A DNA stretch of 64,000 nt from Pelomonas sp. SE-A7 (GCF_030345705.1 NZ_JAUASW010000001.1:2666001-2730000); one strand, 5' to 3'. Positions 29,468 to 38,525 are shown, counted from the stretch's first letter. Notes: generated by a model not told the origin, from the letters alone. A program made the numbers and translations.

Positions 29468-29471
29468 GGCA

Positions 29472-30512
29472 TCAAGCTCCGAAGTATTCGCGCATCGCGG
29501 CGACGGCACGGTCGATGCCGGTGGCATCGACATCGAGATGGGTGACGAAGCGCAGGCGGTACAGGCCGGTGGCCAGCACGCCGCGCGACTTCAGGAAGGG
29601 CACGACGCCGGCGGCCTGGTCGGCGGCCGTGACATCGACAAAGACGATATTGGTCTGCGGAGCCTCGACCGTGAGGCCGTTGATGCCGGCCAGCCCGTCG
29701 GCCAGGCGGCGGGCCAGGGCATGGTCGTCCGCCAGGCGGTTCACATGATGGTCCAGCGCATGCTGCGCAGCCGCGGCCAGCAGGCCGGCCTGTCGCATGC
29801 CGCCGCCGCACATCTTGCGCCAGCGGTGGGCCTGCTTGATGAAGTCGCGGCTGCCGCACAGCACCGAGCCCACCGGCGCGCCCAGGCCCTTGGAGAAGCA
29901 GACCGAGACCGAGTCGAAATGGCTGCAGATGGCCTTGGCCGCCGCATAGGCATCGCCATTGAACTCGCCGGCCACGGCCACCGCAGCATTGAAAAGCCGC
30001 GCGCCATCGAGATGCCGTGCCAGCCCCTTGCGCGAAGCCAGCTGGGTGGCCTCGGCGAGGTAGCTCATGGGCAGGACCTTGCCGCCAATGGTGTTCTCCA
30101 GGCACAGCAGGCGACTGCGCGCGAAATGCGCATCGTCCGGCTTGATCTGGGCCTCGATCTCGGCCAGCGGCAGCGAGCCGTCCGGCGCATGGGCGATGGG
30201 CTGGGGCTGGATGGACCCGAGCACGGCCGCGCCCCCGCCTTCCCAGCGGAAGGTGTGGGCGTACTGGCCGACCAGGTATTCGTCGCCGCGCTGGCAATGG
30301 CTCAGGAGCGCGCAGAGATTGCTCTGCGTGCCGCTGGGCATGAACAGGCCGGCCTCGAAGCCGAGGCGCGCTGCAGTGGCGTCCTGCAGCGCATTGACGC
30401 TGGGGTCGTCGCCGAAAACATCGTCGCCCAGCGGCGCGGCCGCCATGGCGGCTCGCATTGCGGCCGTGGGTTGCGTGACGGTGTCGCTGCGCAGATCGAT
30501 GACGGGGCTCAC
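29472..30512 (-). CDS. ltaE: Low-specificity L-threonine aldolase
   Basis: This 346-residue PLP enzyme cleaves L-threonine/allo-threonine to glycine and acetaldehyde. The family signature IDLRSDTVTQPTAAMRAAM at the N-terminus, ENTIGGKVLPM, HLDGARLFNAAVA (with a catalytic Asp-Gly-Ala-Arg), and the PLP lysine in VCFSKGLGAPVGSVL at about residue 200 are present. The start is GTG, overlapping the trpG stop (GTGA). Its place between trpG and trpD is unusual: the usual Burkholderiales order has trpG and trpD adjacent. Function is well supported. The metabolic reason for the location is not visible. Confidence 0.93.
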   Translation of the reverse strand: MSPVIDLRSDTVTQPTAAMRAAMAAAPLGDDVFGDDPSVNALQDATAARLGFEAGLFMPSGTQSNLCALLSHCQRGDEYLVGQYAHTFRWEGGGAAVLGSIQPQPIAHAPDGSLPLAEIEAQIKPDDAHFARSRLLCLENTIGGKVLPMSYLAEATQLASRKGLARHLDGARLFNAAVAVAGEFNGDAYAAAKAICSHFDSVSVCFSKGLGAPVGSVLCGSRDFIKQAHRWRKMCGGGMRQAGLLAAAAQHALDHHVNRLADDHALARRLADGLAGINGLTVEAPQTNIVFVDVTAADQAAGVVPFLKSRGVLATGLYRLRFVTHLDVDATGIDRAVAAMREYFGA

Positions 30513-31093
30513 AGCGCCAGCTCCAGGAAGTTCTTCAGCTGCGCATGGCCATGCTCGGAGAGTATGGATTCCGGGTGGTACTGCACGCCTTCCAGCGGCG
30601 TGGCCGTGCCGGCCAGCTCGCGGTGGCGCACGCCCATGATCTCGCCGTCCTCGCTGCGGGCCGTGACCTCCAGCTCGGCCGGCAGCGTGGCTTCCTCGAT
30701 CACCAGCGAGTGGTAGCGGATCACGCTGAATTGGCGCGGCAGGCCCTTGAACACACCCTTCTGGTCCGTGGTCAGCGTGCTGGCCTTGCCGTGCATTTGC
30801 GTCTGGGCCCGCACGATGCGGCCGCCCAGGGCCGCGCCAATGCTCTGGTGGCCCAGGCAGACGCCCAGGATGGGCAGCTTGCCCTTGAAGGCGCGGATCG
30901 CCTCCACGCAGACGCCCGCCTCGGCCGGCGTGCAGGGCCCGGGCGAGAACACCAGGTGCCGCGGCTTCAGCGCGCCGATTTCCTCGACCGTGATCTGGTC
31001 GTTGCGCACCACCTTCACCTCGGCGCCGAGTTCACCGAAGTACTGCACCAGGTTGAAGGTGAAGCTGTCGTAGTTGTCGATCATCAACAGCAT
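30509..31093 (-). CDS. trpG: Anthranilate synthase glutaminase component
   Basis: This 194-residue class I glutamine amidotransferase supplies ammonia to TrpE. The chain MLLMIDNYDSFTFNLVQYF, the oxyanion motif FSPGPCTPAEAGV, the nucleophile in LGVCLGHQSIGAALGG and the catalytic triad histidine/glutamate in GVQYHPESILSEHG are all present. The start at 31093 lies 1 bp after the trpE stop, and a longer frame to 31138 was rejected as overlap with trpE. An alternative start three codons later (MIDNYDSF) is also possible. Confidence 0.97.
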   Translation of the reverse strand: MLLMIDNYDSFTFNLVQYFGELGAEVKVVRNDQITVEEIGALKPRHLVFSPGPCTPAEAGVCVEAIRAFKGKLPILGVCLGHQSIGAALGGRIVRAQTQMHGKASTLTTDQKGVFKGLPRQFSVIRYHSLVIEEATLPAELEVTARSEDGEIMGVRHRELAGTATPLEGVQYHPESILSEHGHAQLKNFLELAL

Positions 31094-31094
31094 T

Positions 31095-32579
31095 TCAGAA
31101 CCCCTCTTCCACAAGTTCAGCCGCACGCAGCAAGGCACGCGCCTTGGCTTCCGTCTCTTTCCATTCCAGCTCGGGCACCGAATCGGCCACGATGCCGGCC
31201 GCAGCCTGCACGTAGAGCGTCTGGTCCTGGATCACGCCGGTGCGGATCGCGATGGCCAGGTCCATGTCGCCGGCAAAGCTCAGGTAGCCGCAGGCGCCGC
31301 CGTAGATGCCGCGCTTGACCGGCTCCAGCTCGTCGATGATCTGCATCGCCCGGATCTTGGGTGCACCCGACAGCGTGCCGGCCGGGAAGGTGGCGCGGAA
31401 CACGTCCATGCTGGACAGACCCTGCTTCAGCGTGCCCTCGACGTTGGAGACTATGTGCATCACATGCGAGTAGCGCTCCACCGCGAAAGCGTCGGTCAGC
31501 TTGACCGAACCGGTCTCGGCGATGCGGCCCACGTCGTTGCGGGCCAGGTCGATCAGCATCAGGTGCTCGGCCCGCTCTTTCGGGTCAGCCTTCAGTTCGG
31601 CTTCCAGCGCCAGATCCTTCTCCACCGTGCCGCCGCGCGGCCGGGTGCCGGCCAGCGGGCGGATGGTGACCTGCTGGCCGCCCGCGGTCTTTTCCTGGCG
31701 CACCAGGATCTCGGGCGAGGCGCCGACGATCTGGAAGTCGCCCATGTCGTAGAAGTACATGTAGGGGCTGGGGTTCAGCGAGCGCAGCGCCCGGTACAGG
31801 CTCAGCGGCGAGCCGGTGTAGCGCTTGCGCAGGCGCTGGCCGAAGACGATCTGCATGCAGTCGCCGGCGGCGATGAATTCCTTGGCCTTGAGCACGTTCG
31901 CCTCGAACTCGGCCCGCGGGAACTCGCGCTCCACCGGATGGGCCTCGCTGCGCACCACGCGCGGCGCGCTGACGCTGTAGGCCAGCTTGTCGCGCAGCTC
32001 GGTCAGGCGCTTCTTGCCGCGAAAATAGGCCTCGGGCTGGCCGGGGTCGGCATAGACGATCAGGTAGAGCCGGCCGCTGAGGTTGTCGATGACCGCCAGC
32101 TCCTCGCATTGCAAGAGCATCACGTCGGGCGTGTTCAGGCCGCCGCTCTTCTCGGTCTGGGCCAGCTTGGGCTCGATGTAGCGCACGGCGTCGTAGCCGA
32201 AGTAGCCCGCCAGGCCGCCGCAGAAGCGCGGCAGGCCCGGCCGCAGCGCCACCTTGAAGCGCTGCTGGTAGGCCTCGATGAAGTCGAGCGGATTGCCCTC
32301 GTGGGTCTCGACCAGCTCGCCGTCGCGCAGCACCTCGGTACGCTGGCCGGCGCTTCTCAACACCGTGCGGGCCGGCAGGCCTATGAAGGAATAGCGGCCG
32401 AAGCGCTCGCCGCCCACCACCGATTCCAGCAAAAAGCTGTGCTTGCCCTGGCCGGAACCGGCGCAGAGCTTGAGGTAGAGGGAGAGTGGGGTTTCCAGGT
32501 CCGCAAAAGCCTCGCTGATCAGCGGGATGCGGTTGTAGCCTTCGGCGGCCAGGCTCTGGAATTCAAGTTCTGTGATCAC
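31095..32579 (-). CDS. trpE: Anthranilate synthase component I
   Basis: This 494-residue chorismate-binding enzyme makes anthranilate with TrpG. The N-terminal segment MITELEFQSLAAEGYNRIPL is typical for betaproteobacteria, with a GTG start codon (GTG ATC ACA). Motifs of the chorismate-binding half include MQIVFGQRLRKRYTGSP, IRPLAGTRPRGGTVEKDLAL, DLARNDVGRIAETGSV and the C-terminal AGIVADSVPELEWKETEAKA. It is the first gene of a seven-gene operon (trpE, trpG, ltaE, trpD, membrane protein, trpC, ung). No leader peptide or attenuator was identified. Confidence 0.97.
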   Translation of the reverse strand: MITELEFQSLAAEGYNRIPLISEAFADLETPLSLYLKLCAGSGQGKHSFLLESVVGGERFGRYSFIGLPARTVLRSAGQRTEVLRDGELVETHEGNPLDFIEAYQQRFKVALRPGLPRFCGGLAGYFGYDAVRYIEPKLAQTEKSGGLNTPDVMLLQCEELAVIDNLSGRLYLIVYADPGQPEAYFRGKKRLTELRDKLAYSVSAPRVVRSEAHPVEREFPRAEFEANVLKAKEFIAAGDCMQIVFGQRLRKRYTGSPLSLYRALRSLNPSPYMYFYDMGDFQIVGASPEILVRQEKTAGGQQVTIRPLAGTRPRGGTVEKDLALEAELKADPKERAEHLMLIDLARNDVGRIAETGSVKLTDAFAVERYSHVMHIVSNVEGTLKQGLSSMDVFRATFPAGTLSGAPKIRAMQIIDELEPVKRGIYGGACGYLSFAGDMDLAIAIRTGVIQDQTLYVQAAAGIVADSVPELEWKETEAKARALLRAAELVEEGF

Positions 32580-32919
32580 GTCAACACACCTTGCTAGTGT
32601 GCGCAGCCTTCACGAGCGCGCACCAATCTACAGGCGCTGCGCTGGCCGGATCAGAGAAGAGTGAGGGCCCGGGTCGCGGGCAGGTCGGCAAGCAGCAGCG
32701 GCTTCAAGTGAAGTCGGTTGGGCGACGCCAGGGCCAGGCTCCCCGGTCGTTCGACCCCTTGATCTGCTTGCGCGTGATGAACATGCGGGCGAGTGTACTG
32801 GCAATCGAACGTCCGTGAATTCGGCCGCGGACAAGGCTCGCTCGCCTGGCTCATACTCGGCCTCTGGCATCACAGGCCGGGCTTGGCCCCGGCCGACAAC
32901 AACGGAGTGGGACATCAGA
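32580..32919. promoter_or_regulatory. Divergent region between trpE and the chalcone-isomerase-like gene
   Basis: These 340 bp contain no convincing gene. A short open frame on the minus strand (32651-32854) has no conserved look and is ignored. The trp promoter and the plus-strand promoter must lie here. Just upstream of the trpE GTG, CACAC and GTGTG pair around a seven-base loop, placing a small hairpin over the trpE ribosome-binding region. I saw no run of tryptophan codons that would suggest an attenuator leader. Confidence 0.4.
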
Positions 32920-33531
32920 ATGCGTAGCCGTCGATCACTGATTGCGCTGGCCGTGGCCGCCACCGCCGCCCTCCTGCTGCCGCTGGGCAGCCAGGCCGAC
33001 ACCGTCGAAGTGGCAGGGGTCAAGTACGACACCCAGGCCGAGGTGGGTGGCAAGAAGCTGGTGCTCAATGGCGCCGGCATCCGCTACGCGGTGGTGATCA
33101 AGGTCTATGCGGCCGGCCTGTACCTCTCCGAGAAGACCAACGATCCGGATGCCTTGCTGGCCATGGCCGGCCCCAAGCGCCTGCACATCGTGGCCCTGCG
33201 CGACATCGACGGCAACGACCTCGGCAAGAAGTTCACCAAGGGCATGGAAGCCAATGCCCCGCGCGAGGAATTCGTCAAGTCGATCAACGGCGTGCTCAAG
33301 GTGGCCGAACACTTCGCCGCCAAGAAGGAACTGGCCAAGGGCGAGAGCTTCACGGTGGACTACATCCCCGGCGTTGGCTCGCAGATCCTGATCAATGGCA
33401 AGGTCGCCGGCGATCCGATCAAGGAGCCCGAGTTCTTCACTGCCCTGATGCGCATCTGGCTGGGCAAGTCGCCCGCCGATGACTCGCTGAAGGAAGCGCT
33501 GCTCGGCATCGAGCGCAAACGCCGCCGCTGA
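32920..33531 (+). CDS. Secreted chalcone-isomerase-like protein
   Basis: This 203-residue protein has a signal peptide (MRSRRSLIALAVAATAALLLPLGSQA) and the chalcone-isomerase-like fold seen in many proteobacteria: VAGVKYDTQAEVGGKKLVLNGAGIRY near the N-terminus, VYAAGLYLSEKTNDPDALLA, and GEFF-like SQILINGKVAGDPIKEPEFF near the end. The bacterial relatives lack plant enzyme activity and probably bind a lipid or other small molecule in the periplasm. The ATG at 32920 with GGAG about 12 bp upstream was chosen. It converges with gph 9 bp away and is divergent from trpE. Confidence 0.75.
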   Translation: MRSRRSLIALAVAATAALLLPLGSQADTVEVAGVKYDTQAEVGGKKLVLNGAGIRYAVVIKVYAAGLYLSEKTNDPDALLAMAGPKRLHIVALRDIDGNDLGKKFTKGMEANAPREEFVKSINGVLKVAEHFAAKKELAKGESFTVDYIPGVGSQILINGKVAGDPIKEPEFFTALMRIWLGKSPADDSLKEALLGIERKRRR

Positions 33532-33540
33532 GTATCTTCC

Positions 33541-34197
33541 TTAGCCCAGCTCGACCAACGAGTCGATGAAGCGGTCGGCATCGACCGCTTCGATAGGTTC
33601 GCCATGGTTGTAGCCGTAGCGAACCAGCACCACCGGACAACCGGCCGCCCGCGCGGCCTTCGCGTCGTTGCTGGAGTCGCCGATCATCCAGCTTGATCCG
33701 GGCGGCGTGCCCAGCGCCTCGCAGGTCTTCAGCAGGGGCATCGGGTCGGGCTTCTTGCGCTCGAAATCGTCGCCGCCGAAGACCTGGTCGAAGAAGCCGT
33801 CCAGGCCCTTGCGGCGCAAGAGCTCGCGGGCAAAGCGGGCTGGCTTGTTGGTCAGGCAGGCCATGGGCAGGCCGCGTGCCCTCAAGAGCTGCAGGCCCTC
33901 GGCCACGCCGGGGAACAGATCCGAATGCTCGCCGTTGGCCGCCTCGTAGTGCCGCTGGTAGCGGGCCCAGGCCTCCTCGTAGAGCGCGGCCGGCGCGCCG
34001 ACCTCGGCCAGCGTGCTGCGTATCAGGTGCTCGCTTCCCTGCCCTACCGTGTGCTCGACGAAGCGCCGGTCCACGCCGCGCTGGCCCAGCTCGGCCAGCA
34101 CCTGGTTCAGCACGAAGACGAAGTCGCCGAGGGTATCGACCAGGGTGCCGTCCAGGTCGATCAGGAAGGCGGTGGGCAAGGGAAGTTCGTGGGGCAT
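33541..34197 (-). CDS. gph: Phosphoglycolate phosphatase
   Basis: This 218-residue HAD hydrolase converts 2-phosphoglycolate to glycolate. Motif I FLIDLDGTLVDTLGDF at about residue 11, motif II ACLTNKPARFARELL, motif III lysine in DDFERKKPDPMPLL and motif IV in WMIGDSSNDAKAARAAG are all visible. The ATG at 34197 was chosen over an upstream TTG. gph frequently neighbours trpE in Burkholderiales. Here a plus-strand chalcone-isomerase-like gene separates them. Confidence 0.93.
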   Translation of the reverse strand: MPHELPLPTAFLIDLDGTLVDTLGDFVFVLNQVLAELGQRGVDRRFVEHTVGQGSEHLIRSTLAEVGAPAALYEEAWARYQRHYEAANGEHSDLFPGVAEGLQLLRARGLPMACLTNKPARFARELLRRKGLDGFFDQVFGGDDFERKKPDPMPLLKTCEALGTPPGSSWMIGDSSNDAKAARAAGCPVVLVRYGYNHGEPIEAVDADRFIDSLVELG

Positions 34198-34227
34198 CAA
34201 GCAAAAAGGACGACGGGGAGGAAGTGA

Positions 34228-35625
34228 CTAGCCGCCGGCCCGGGCGATCTCGGTTTCGACGAAGCTCCACAGCCGGACCTCCTCGCTGAAGGCCACGTTG
34301 AAGCGCAGCCAGCCGGTCTCGCGGGGCTCGGGATAGAACAGATGGCCGGGGCCCAGCATGATGCTGTGGCGCGCGGCCTCCTGCGACAGCAGGCCGGCAT
34401 CGGGGATGTCGGGGTGGCGCGCCCACAGATACATGCCGCTCGTGCCCTGGGTGTGGAGCTCGAAGCCGAGCTGGCTCAGCCGCGAGGCCACCACCAGCTG
34501 GGCCGCTGCCAGCCGGCCGCGCAGCTTGCCCAGGTGCTTGCGCCAGCGGCCTTCGGTCAGGGCGCGCAGCACCAGGCGCTCGTTCAGGTCGGACGAGGTC
34601 AGGCCCGAGACCATCTTGCGCGTGGCCAGGTCTTCCAGCAGCTTCGGGGCCGCGGCCACATAGCCGACCCGCAGATTGGGCGAGATGGTCTTGGAGAAGC
34701 TGCCCAGGTAGGCCACGCGCTGCAGCTGGTCCAGGCTGGCCAGGCTGGGATTCAGCTGCTCGTCGAGGTCGGCATAGATGTCGTTCTCGACGATGGCGAA
34801 CTCATGCTGATGGGCCAGCTGCAGCAGGCGCAGCAGCTGGTTCAGCGGCACCGTGGAATTGCTCGGGCTGTGCAGGCGCGGCTGGGTGAAGAACACCTTG
34901 GGCTTGTGCTCGGCCAGCAGGGCTTCCAGCGCGGCCAGGTCGTAGCCCTCGGGCGTGCGCGGCACCGGCAGCAGCGTGGCACCGAGGTAGCGCAGGATGT
35001 AGAGCATGTTCGGATAGCCGGGCGAGTCCACCAGCACCGCCTCGCCGGGCTTGACGAAGTAGCGGGCCAGCAGGTCCATGGCCTGGCTGGAGCCCTGGGT
35101 CAGCAGGATGGCGTCGGCCTTGGCCTTGATCTGGCGCTCCGCCAGCAGCTCGGCCAGCAGTTCGCGCAGGCCGGCATGGCCATAGGGCGAGCCGTAGCCG
35201 CCCAGCTCGGCGCCCTCCTGCGCCAGTTGGCGGAAGGCGCGGTGCACGCCCTCTTGGAACAGCCAGTCCTGAGGCAGCCAGCCGCAGCCGGCCTTGATGT
35301 CCAGCTCGCGGGTCTCGAAGATCTGGCGCAGGTACCACTTGGCGTCGAACTGCACCTGCACCTCGGCGGCCGGTTGCGCCGCCGCCGTGGCGCGCAGCCG
35401 CACGAAGAAACCCGCATTCGGCTTGGAATGCACCAGGCCCAGGGCCACCAGCCGGTCATAGGCCTCGACCACGGTAAAGACGCTAACGCCTTGAGTCTGC
35501 GCAAACTGGCGGATGGACGGCAGCCGGCCGCCCGGCCGCAGGCCCTGCGTGGCGATCAGCTGCTGGAAGCCGCCGACGATCTGGGCCACCAGGGGCGTAG
35601 TCGAGTCGTGCTCAAGGGAAAACAT
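34228..35625 (-). CDS. MocR/GabR-type PLP-dependent transcription regulator
   Basis: This 465-residue regulator has an N-terminal GntR winged helix (residues about 10-75: LVAQIVGGFQQLIATQGLRP, LPSIRQFAQTQGVSVFTVVE) and a C-terminal aminotransferase-like domain with the PLP-lysine in VAYLGSFSKTISPNLRVGY. It is divergent from gabT-gabD, so by analogy to GabR it probably activates GABA catabolism, binding PLP-GABA. The start at 35625 has a weak SD. A longer upstream frame antisense to gabT was rejected. Two CTGTAC repeats in the intergenic region could be its sites. Confidence 0.85.
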   Translation of the reverse strand: MFSLEHDSTTPLVAQIVGGFQQLIATQGLRPGGRLPSIRQFAQTQGVSVFTVVEAYDRLVALGLVHSKPNAGFFVRLRATAAAQPAAEVQVQFDAKWYLRQIFETRELDIKAGCGWLPQDWLFQEGVHRAFRQLAQEGAELGGYGSPYGHAGLRELLAELLAERQIKAKADAILLTQGSSQAMDLLARYFVKPGEAVLVDSPGYPNMLYILRYLGATLLPVPRTPEGYDLAALEALLAEHKPKVFFTQPRLHSPSNSTVPLNQLLRLLQLAHQHEFAIVENDIYADLDEQLNPSLASLDQLQRVAYLGSFSKTISPNLRVGYVAAAPKLLEDLATRKMVSGLTSSDLNERLVLRALTEGRWRKHLGKLRGRLAAAQLVVASRLSQLGFELHTQGTSGMYLWARHPDIPDAGLLSQEAARHSIMLGPGHLFYPEPRETGWLRFNVAFSEEVRLWSFVETEIARAGG

Positions 35626-35757
35626 GGGTGGAGAGCATCTGTACAGGCCCGCGCACCAGTACGGCGCGGCGCTGTGTGCCGGCAACTGTACCTGTTGCCC
35701 TGGGCGGCGGACTCCTAGAGTGCCTCGCATCAAGACCCAGCACAGGATTCCCTCACC
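35626..35757. promoter_or_regulatory. Divergent MocR-gabT promoter region with CTGTAC repeats
   Basis: CTGTACAG (35639-35646) and CTGTACCT (35686-35693) are direct repeats 47 bp apart. The second is followed by TTGCCC and, about 15 bp on, TAGAGT, a possible promoter for gabT. MocR regulators normally bind direct repeats overlapping the target promoter, so these are candidates for its operator. Not tested. Confidence 0.4.
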
Positions 35758-37062
35758 ATGACCCAATCCACAAGCAATGCCCAACTGATGGCGCGCCGCC
35801 GCGCCGCCGTGGCCCGAGGCGTCGGCCAGGGCCACGAGATCTTCATAGACCGCGCCGCCAATGCCGAGGTCTGGGATGTGGAAGGCAAGCGCTACATAGA
35901 CTTCGCCGGCGGCATCGCCGTGCTCAACACCGGCCACGGCCATCCGCAGGTGATCGATGCCGTGCGCCAGCAACTGGGCCTCTACACCCACACCTGCTTC
36001 CAGGTGCTGGCCTACGAGCCCTATGTGGAGCTGGCCGAGAAGCTCAATGCGCTGGCCCCGGGCGACTTCGCCAAGAAGACCCTGCTGCTCTCCAGCGGCG
36101 CCGAGGCGGTGGAGAACGCGGTCAAGATCGCCCGCGCCTACACCCGGCGTTCCGGCGTCATCGCCTTCAGCGGCGGTTATCACGGCCGCACGATGATGAC
36201 CCTGGGCCTGACCGGCAAGGTCCTGCCCTACAAGACCGGCTTCGGCCCCTTCCCGGGCGAGATCTTTCATGCCCGCTTCCCCAATGCCCTGCACGGCATC
36301 AGCGTCGATGAGGCGATGGCCTCGATCGAGCAGATCTTCAAGAACGACATCGAGCCCGAGCGCGTGGCAGCCTTCATCGTCGAACCGGTGCAGGGCGAAG
36401 GCGGCTTCTACGTGGCGCCGGTGGAGTTCATCCGCCGCCTGCGCGCCCTGGCCGACCAGCACGGCATCCTGCTGATCGCCGACGAGGTGCAGACCGGCGC
36501 AGGCCGCACCGGCACCTGGTTCGCCAGCGAGCAATGGGGCGTGGCGCCCGACCTGATCACCACGGCCAAGTCGCTGGCCGGCGGCTTCCCGATCTCGGGC
36601 GTGGTCGGCCGTGCCGAAGTGATGGACGCCCCCGCCCCCGGCGGCCTGGGCGGCACCTATGCCGGCAGCCCCATCGCCTGCGCCGCAGCGCTGGCCGTGC
36701 TCAAGGTCTTCGAGCAAGAGCAATTGCTGGCGCGCAGCCAGGCCATGGGCGAGCGCATCCGCCAGCGCCTGAAGGCCATGGCACGCGAGCTGCCCGTCAT
36801 AGGCGACGTGCGCGGCCTGGGCGCCATGGTGGCCTTCGAGCTGTTCTTCACCAGCCAGGGCCAGGCCGACCTCAAGGCCCCGCATGCCGAGCTGACCCGC
36901 CACGTGCTGGCCCTGGCCGCCCGGCGCGGCCTGATCCTGCTGTCCTGCGGCAGCTATGGCAACGTGGTCCGCATCCTGGTGCCGCTGACCGCCTCGGACG
37001 CGCTGGTCGACGAAGGCCTGGACATCCTGCAAGCCTGCCTGCGCGAAGCGAGCCTCGCATGA
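35758..37062 (+). CDS. gabT: 4-aminobutyrate aminotransferase
   Basis: This 434-residue class III PLP aminotransferase transfers the amino group from GABA to 2-oxoglutarate, giving succinic semialdehyde. The family motifs are visible: LSSGAEAVENAVKIARAYTR, AFSGGYHGRTMMTLGLTGK, EPVQGEGGF, LIADEVQTGAGRTGTWFASE and the PLP-lysine in LITTAKSLAGGFPISG. Its stop overlaps the gabD start (ATGA). Some homologues act on 5-aminovalerate or beta-alanine, so the substrate is assigned mainly from the partner gabD. Confidence 0.94.
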   Translation: MTQSTSNAQLMARRRAAVARGVGQGHEIFIDRAANAEVWDVEGKRYIDFAGGIAVLNTGHGHPQVIDAVRQQLGLYTHTCFQVLAYEPYVELAEKLNALAPGDFAKKTLLLSSGAEAVENAVKIARAYTRRSGVIAFSGGYHGRTMMTLGLTGKVLPYKTGFGPFPGEIFHARFPNALHGISVDEAMASIEQIFKNDIEPERVAAFIVEPVQGEGGFYVAPVEFIRRLRALADQHGILLIADEVQTGAGRTGTWFASEQWGVAPDLITTAKSLAGGFPISGVVGRAEVMDAPAPGGLGGTYAGSPIACAAALAVLKVFEQEQLLARSQAMGERIRQRLKAMARELPVIGDVRGLGAMVAFELFFTSQGQADLKAPHAELTRHVLALAARRGLILLSCGSYGNVVRILVPLTASDALVDEGLDILQACLREASLA

Positions 37063-38525
37063 GCGCCGGCCCCTTGCTGCAGCTGCAGGACCGCGCCCTG
37101 CTCAAGACCGCGGCCTATGTGGGCGGCGCCTGGCTGGAGCGGCCGCAGCAGTTCGCGGTGAGCGACCCGGCCACCGGCCTGGAGCTGGCGCGCGTGGCCA
37201 ATCTGGGCGCCGCCGAGGCCGAGCAGGCCATAGCCGCCGCCAACGCGGCTTGGCCCGCCTGGCGCGACAGCACGGCCAAGGAGAGGGCGGCCCTGCTGAT
37301 GCGCTGGCATGCGCTGATGCTGCAGCATGCCGACGACCTGGCCCGGCTGATGACGGCCGAGCAGGGCAAGCCGCTGGCCGAGGCCCGCGGCGAGGTGGCC
37401 TACGGCGCCAGCTTCGTCGAATGGTTCGCCGAAGAGGCGCGCCGGGCCACCGGCGAAATCATTCCCACGCACGACAAGAGCAAGCGGCTGCTGGTGCTCA
37501 AGCAGGCGATCGGCGTCTGCGCGGCCATCACGCCGTGGAACTTCCCGCTGGCCATGATCACGCGCAAGGTGGCGCCGGCCCTGGCCGCGGGCTGCACGGT
37601 CGTCATCAAGCCGGCCGAGCAGACGCCGCTGACCGCCCTGGCCCTGGCCGAGTTGGCGGCGCGCGCCGGCTTCCCGGCCGGCGTCTTCAATGTGCTGACG
37701 GCCGACGGCCCCAACTCGGTCGCCATCGGCAAGGCCCTGTGCGAAAGTCCGGTGGTGCGCCACCTGTCCTTCACCGGATCGACCGAGGTGGGCCGCATCC
37801 TGATGCGGCAATGCGCGACTACGATCAAGAAGCTCTCGCTGGAACTCGGCGGCAACGCGCCCTTCATCGTGTTCGACGATGCCGACCTGGACAGCGCCGT
37901 CGAAGGCGCGCTGGCCAGCAAGTTCCGCAACGCCGGCCAGACCTGCGTCTGTACCAACCGTTTCTATGTGCAGGACGGCGTCTACGAGGCCTTCGTCGCC
38001 AAGCTGGCCGAGCGCGTGGGCCAGCTCCGGCTCGGCAACGGCTTCGACCCCGAGGTGCAGGTGGCCGCGCTGATCGACGACCCGGCCGTGGCCAAGGTCC
38101 AGCAGCATGTGGTCGACGCCCAGGCCAAAGGTGGCCGCGTGCTGACCGGCGGGCAGTTGCGCTCGGGCCGGCTCTACGAACCCACGGTGATTGCCGAGGC
38201 GAGCGCCGACATGCTCTGCGCCCGCGAGGAATCCTTCGGCCCGGTGGCGCCGGTGTTCCGCTTCAAGACCGAGGCCGAGGCCATCGCCCTGGCCAACGAC
38301 ACCGAGTTCGGCCTGGCCAGCTACTTCTACAGCCGCGACATGGCCCGCATCTTCCGCGTGGCCGAGGCGCTGGAGTACGGCATGGTGGGCATCAACACCG
38401 GGCTGATTTCAACGGCTGAGGCGCCGTTCGGCGGGGTCAAGCAATCGGGCCTGGGGCGCGAAGGATCGCGGCATGGGATCGAGGACTATCTGGAGATGAA
38501 GTATTTGTGTTTGGGGGGTGTTTGA
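37059..38525 (+). CDS. gabD: Succinate-semialdehyde dehydrogenase
   Basis: This 488-residue NAD(P)-dependent aldehyde dehydrogenase oxidises succinic semialdehyde to succinate. Motifs: AAITPWNFPLAMITRKVAPA, the nucleotide-binding SFTGSTEVGR, the catalytic glutamate in LSLELGGNAPFIVFDDAD, the catalytic cysteine in FRNAGQTCVCTNRFYVQD, and SFGPVAPVFRF. Start ATG overlaps the gabT stop. The C-terminal GVKQSGLGREGSRHGIEDYLE is typical. An AT-rich accessory region follows. Confidence 0.94.
   Translation: MSAGPLLQLQDRALLKTAAYVGGAWLERPQQFAVSDPATGLELARVANLGAAEAEQAIAAANAAWPAWRDSTAKERAALLMRWHALMLQHADDLARLMTAEQGKPLAEARGEVAYGASFVEWFAEEARRATGEIIPTHDKSKRLLVLKQAIGVCAAITPWNFPLAMITRKVAPALAAGCTVVIKPAEQTPLTALALAELAARAGFPAGVFNVLTADGPNSVAIGKALCESPVVRHLSFTGSTEVGRILMRQCATTIKKLSLELGGNAPFIVFDDADLDSAVEGALASKFRNAGQTCVCTNRFYVQDGVYEAFVAKLAERVGQLRLGNGFDPEVQVAALIDDPAVAKVQQHVVDAQAKGGRVLTGGQLRSGRLYEPTVIAEASADMLCAREESFGPVAPVFRFKTEAEAIALANDTEFGLASYFYSRDMARIFRVAEALEYGMVGINTGLISTAEAPFGGVKQSGLGREGSRHGIEDYLEMKYLCLGGV

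Noticed and set aside
32651..32854. A short minus-strand frame as a trp leader peptide
   Set aside because: It is 67 residues long, has no tandem Trp codons and no attenuator-like hairpins with a U-run.
34228..37032. A 934-residue frame extending the MocR gene into gabT
   Set aside because: The extra N-terminus is antisense to gabT. The MocR start at 35625 gives the family length.
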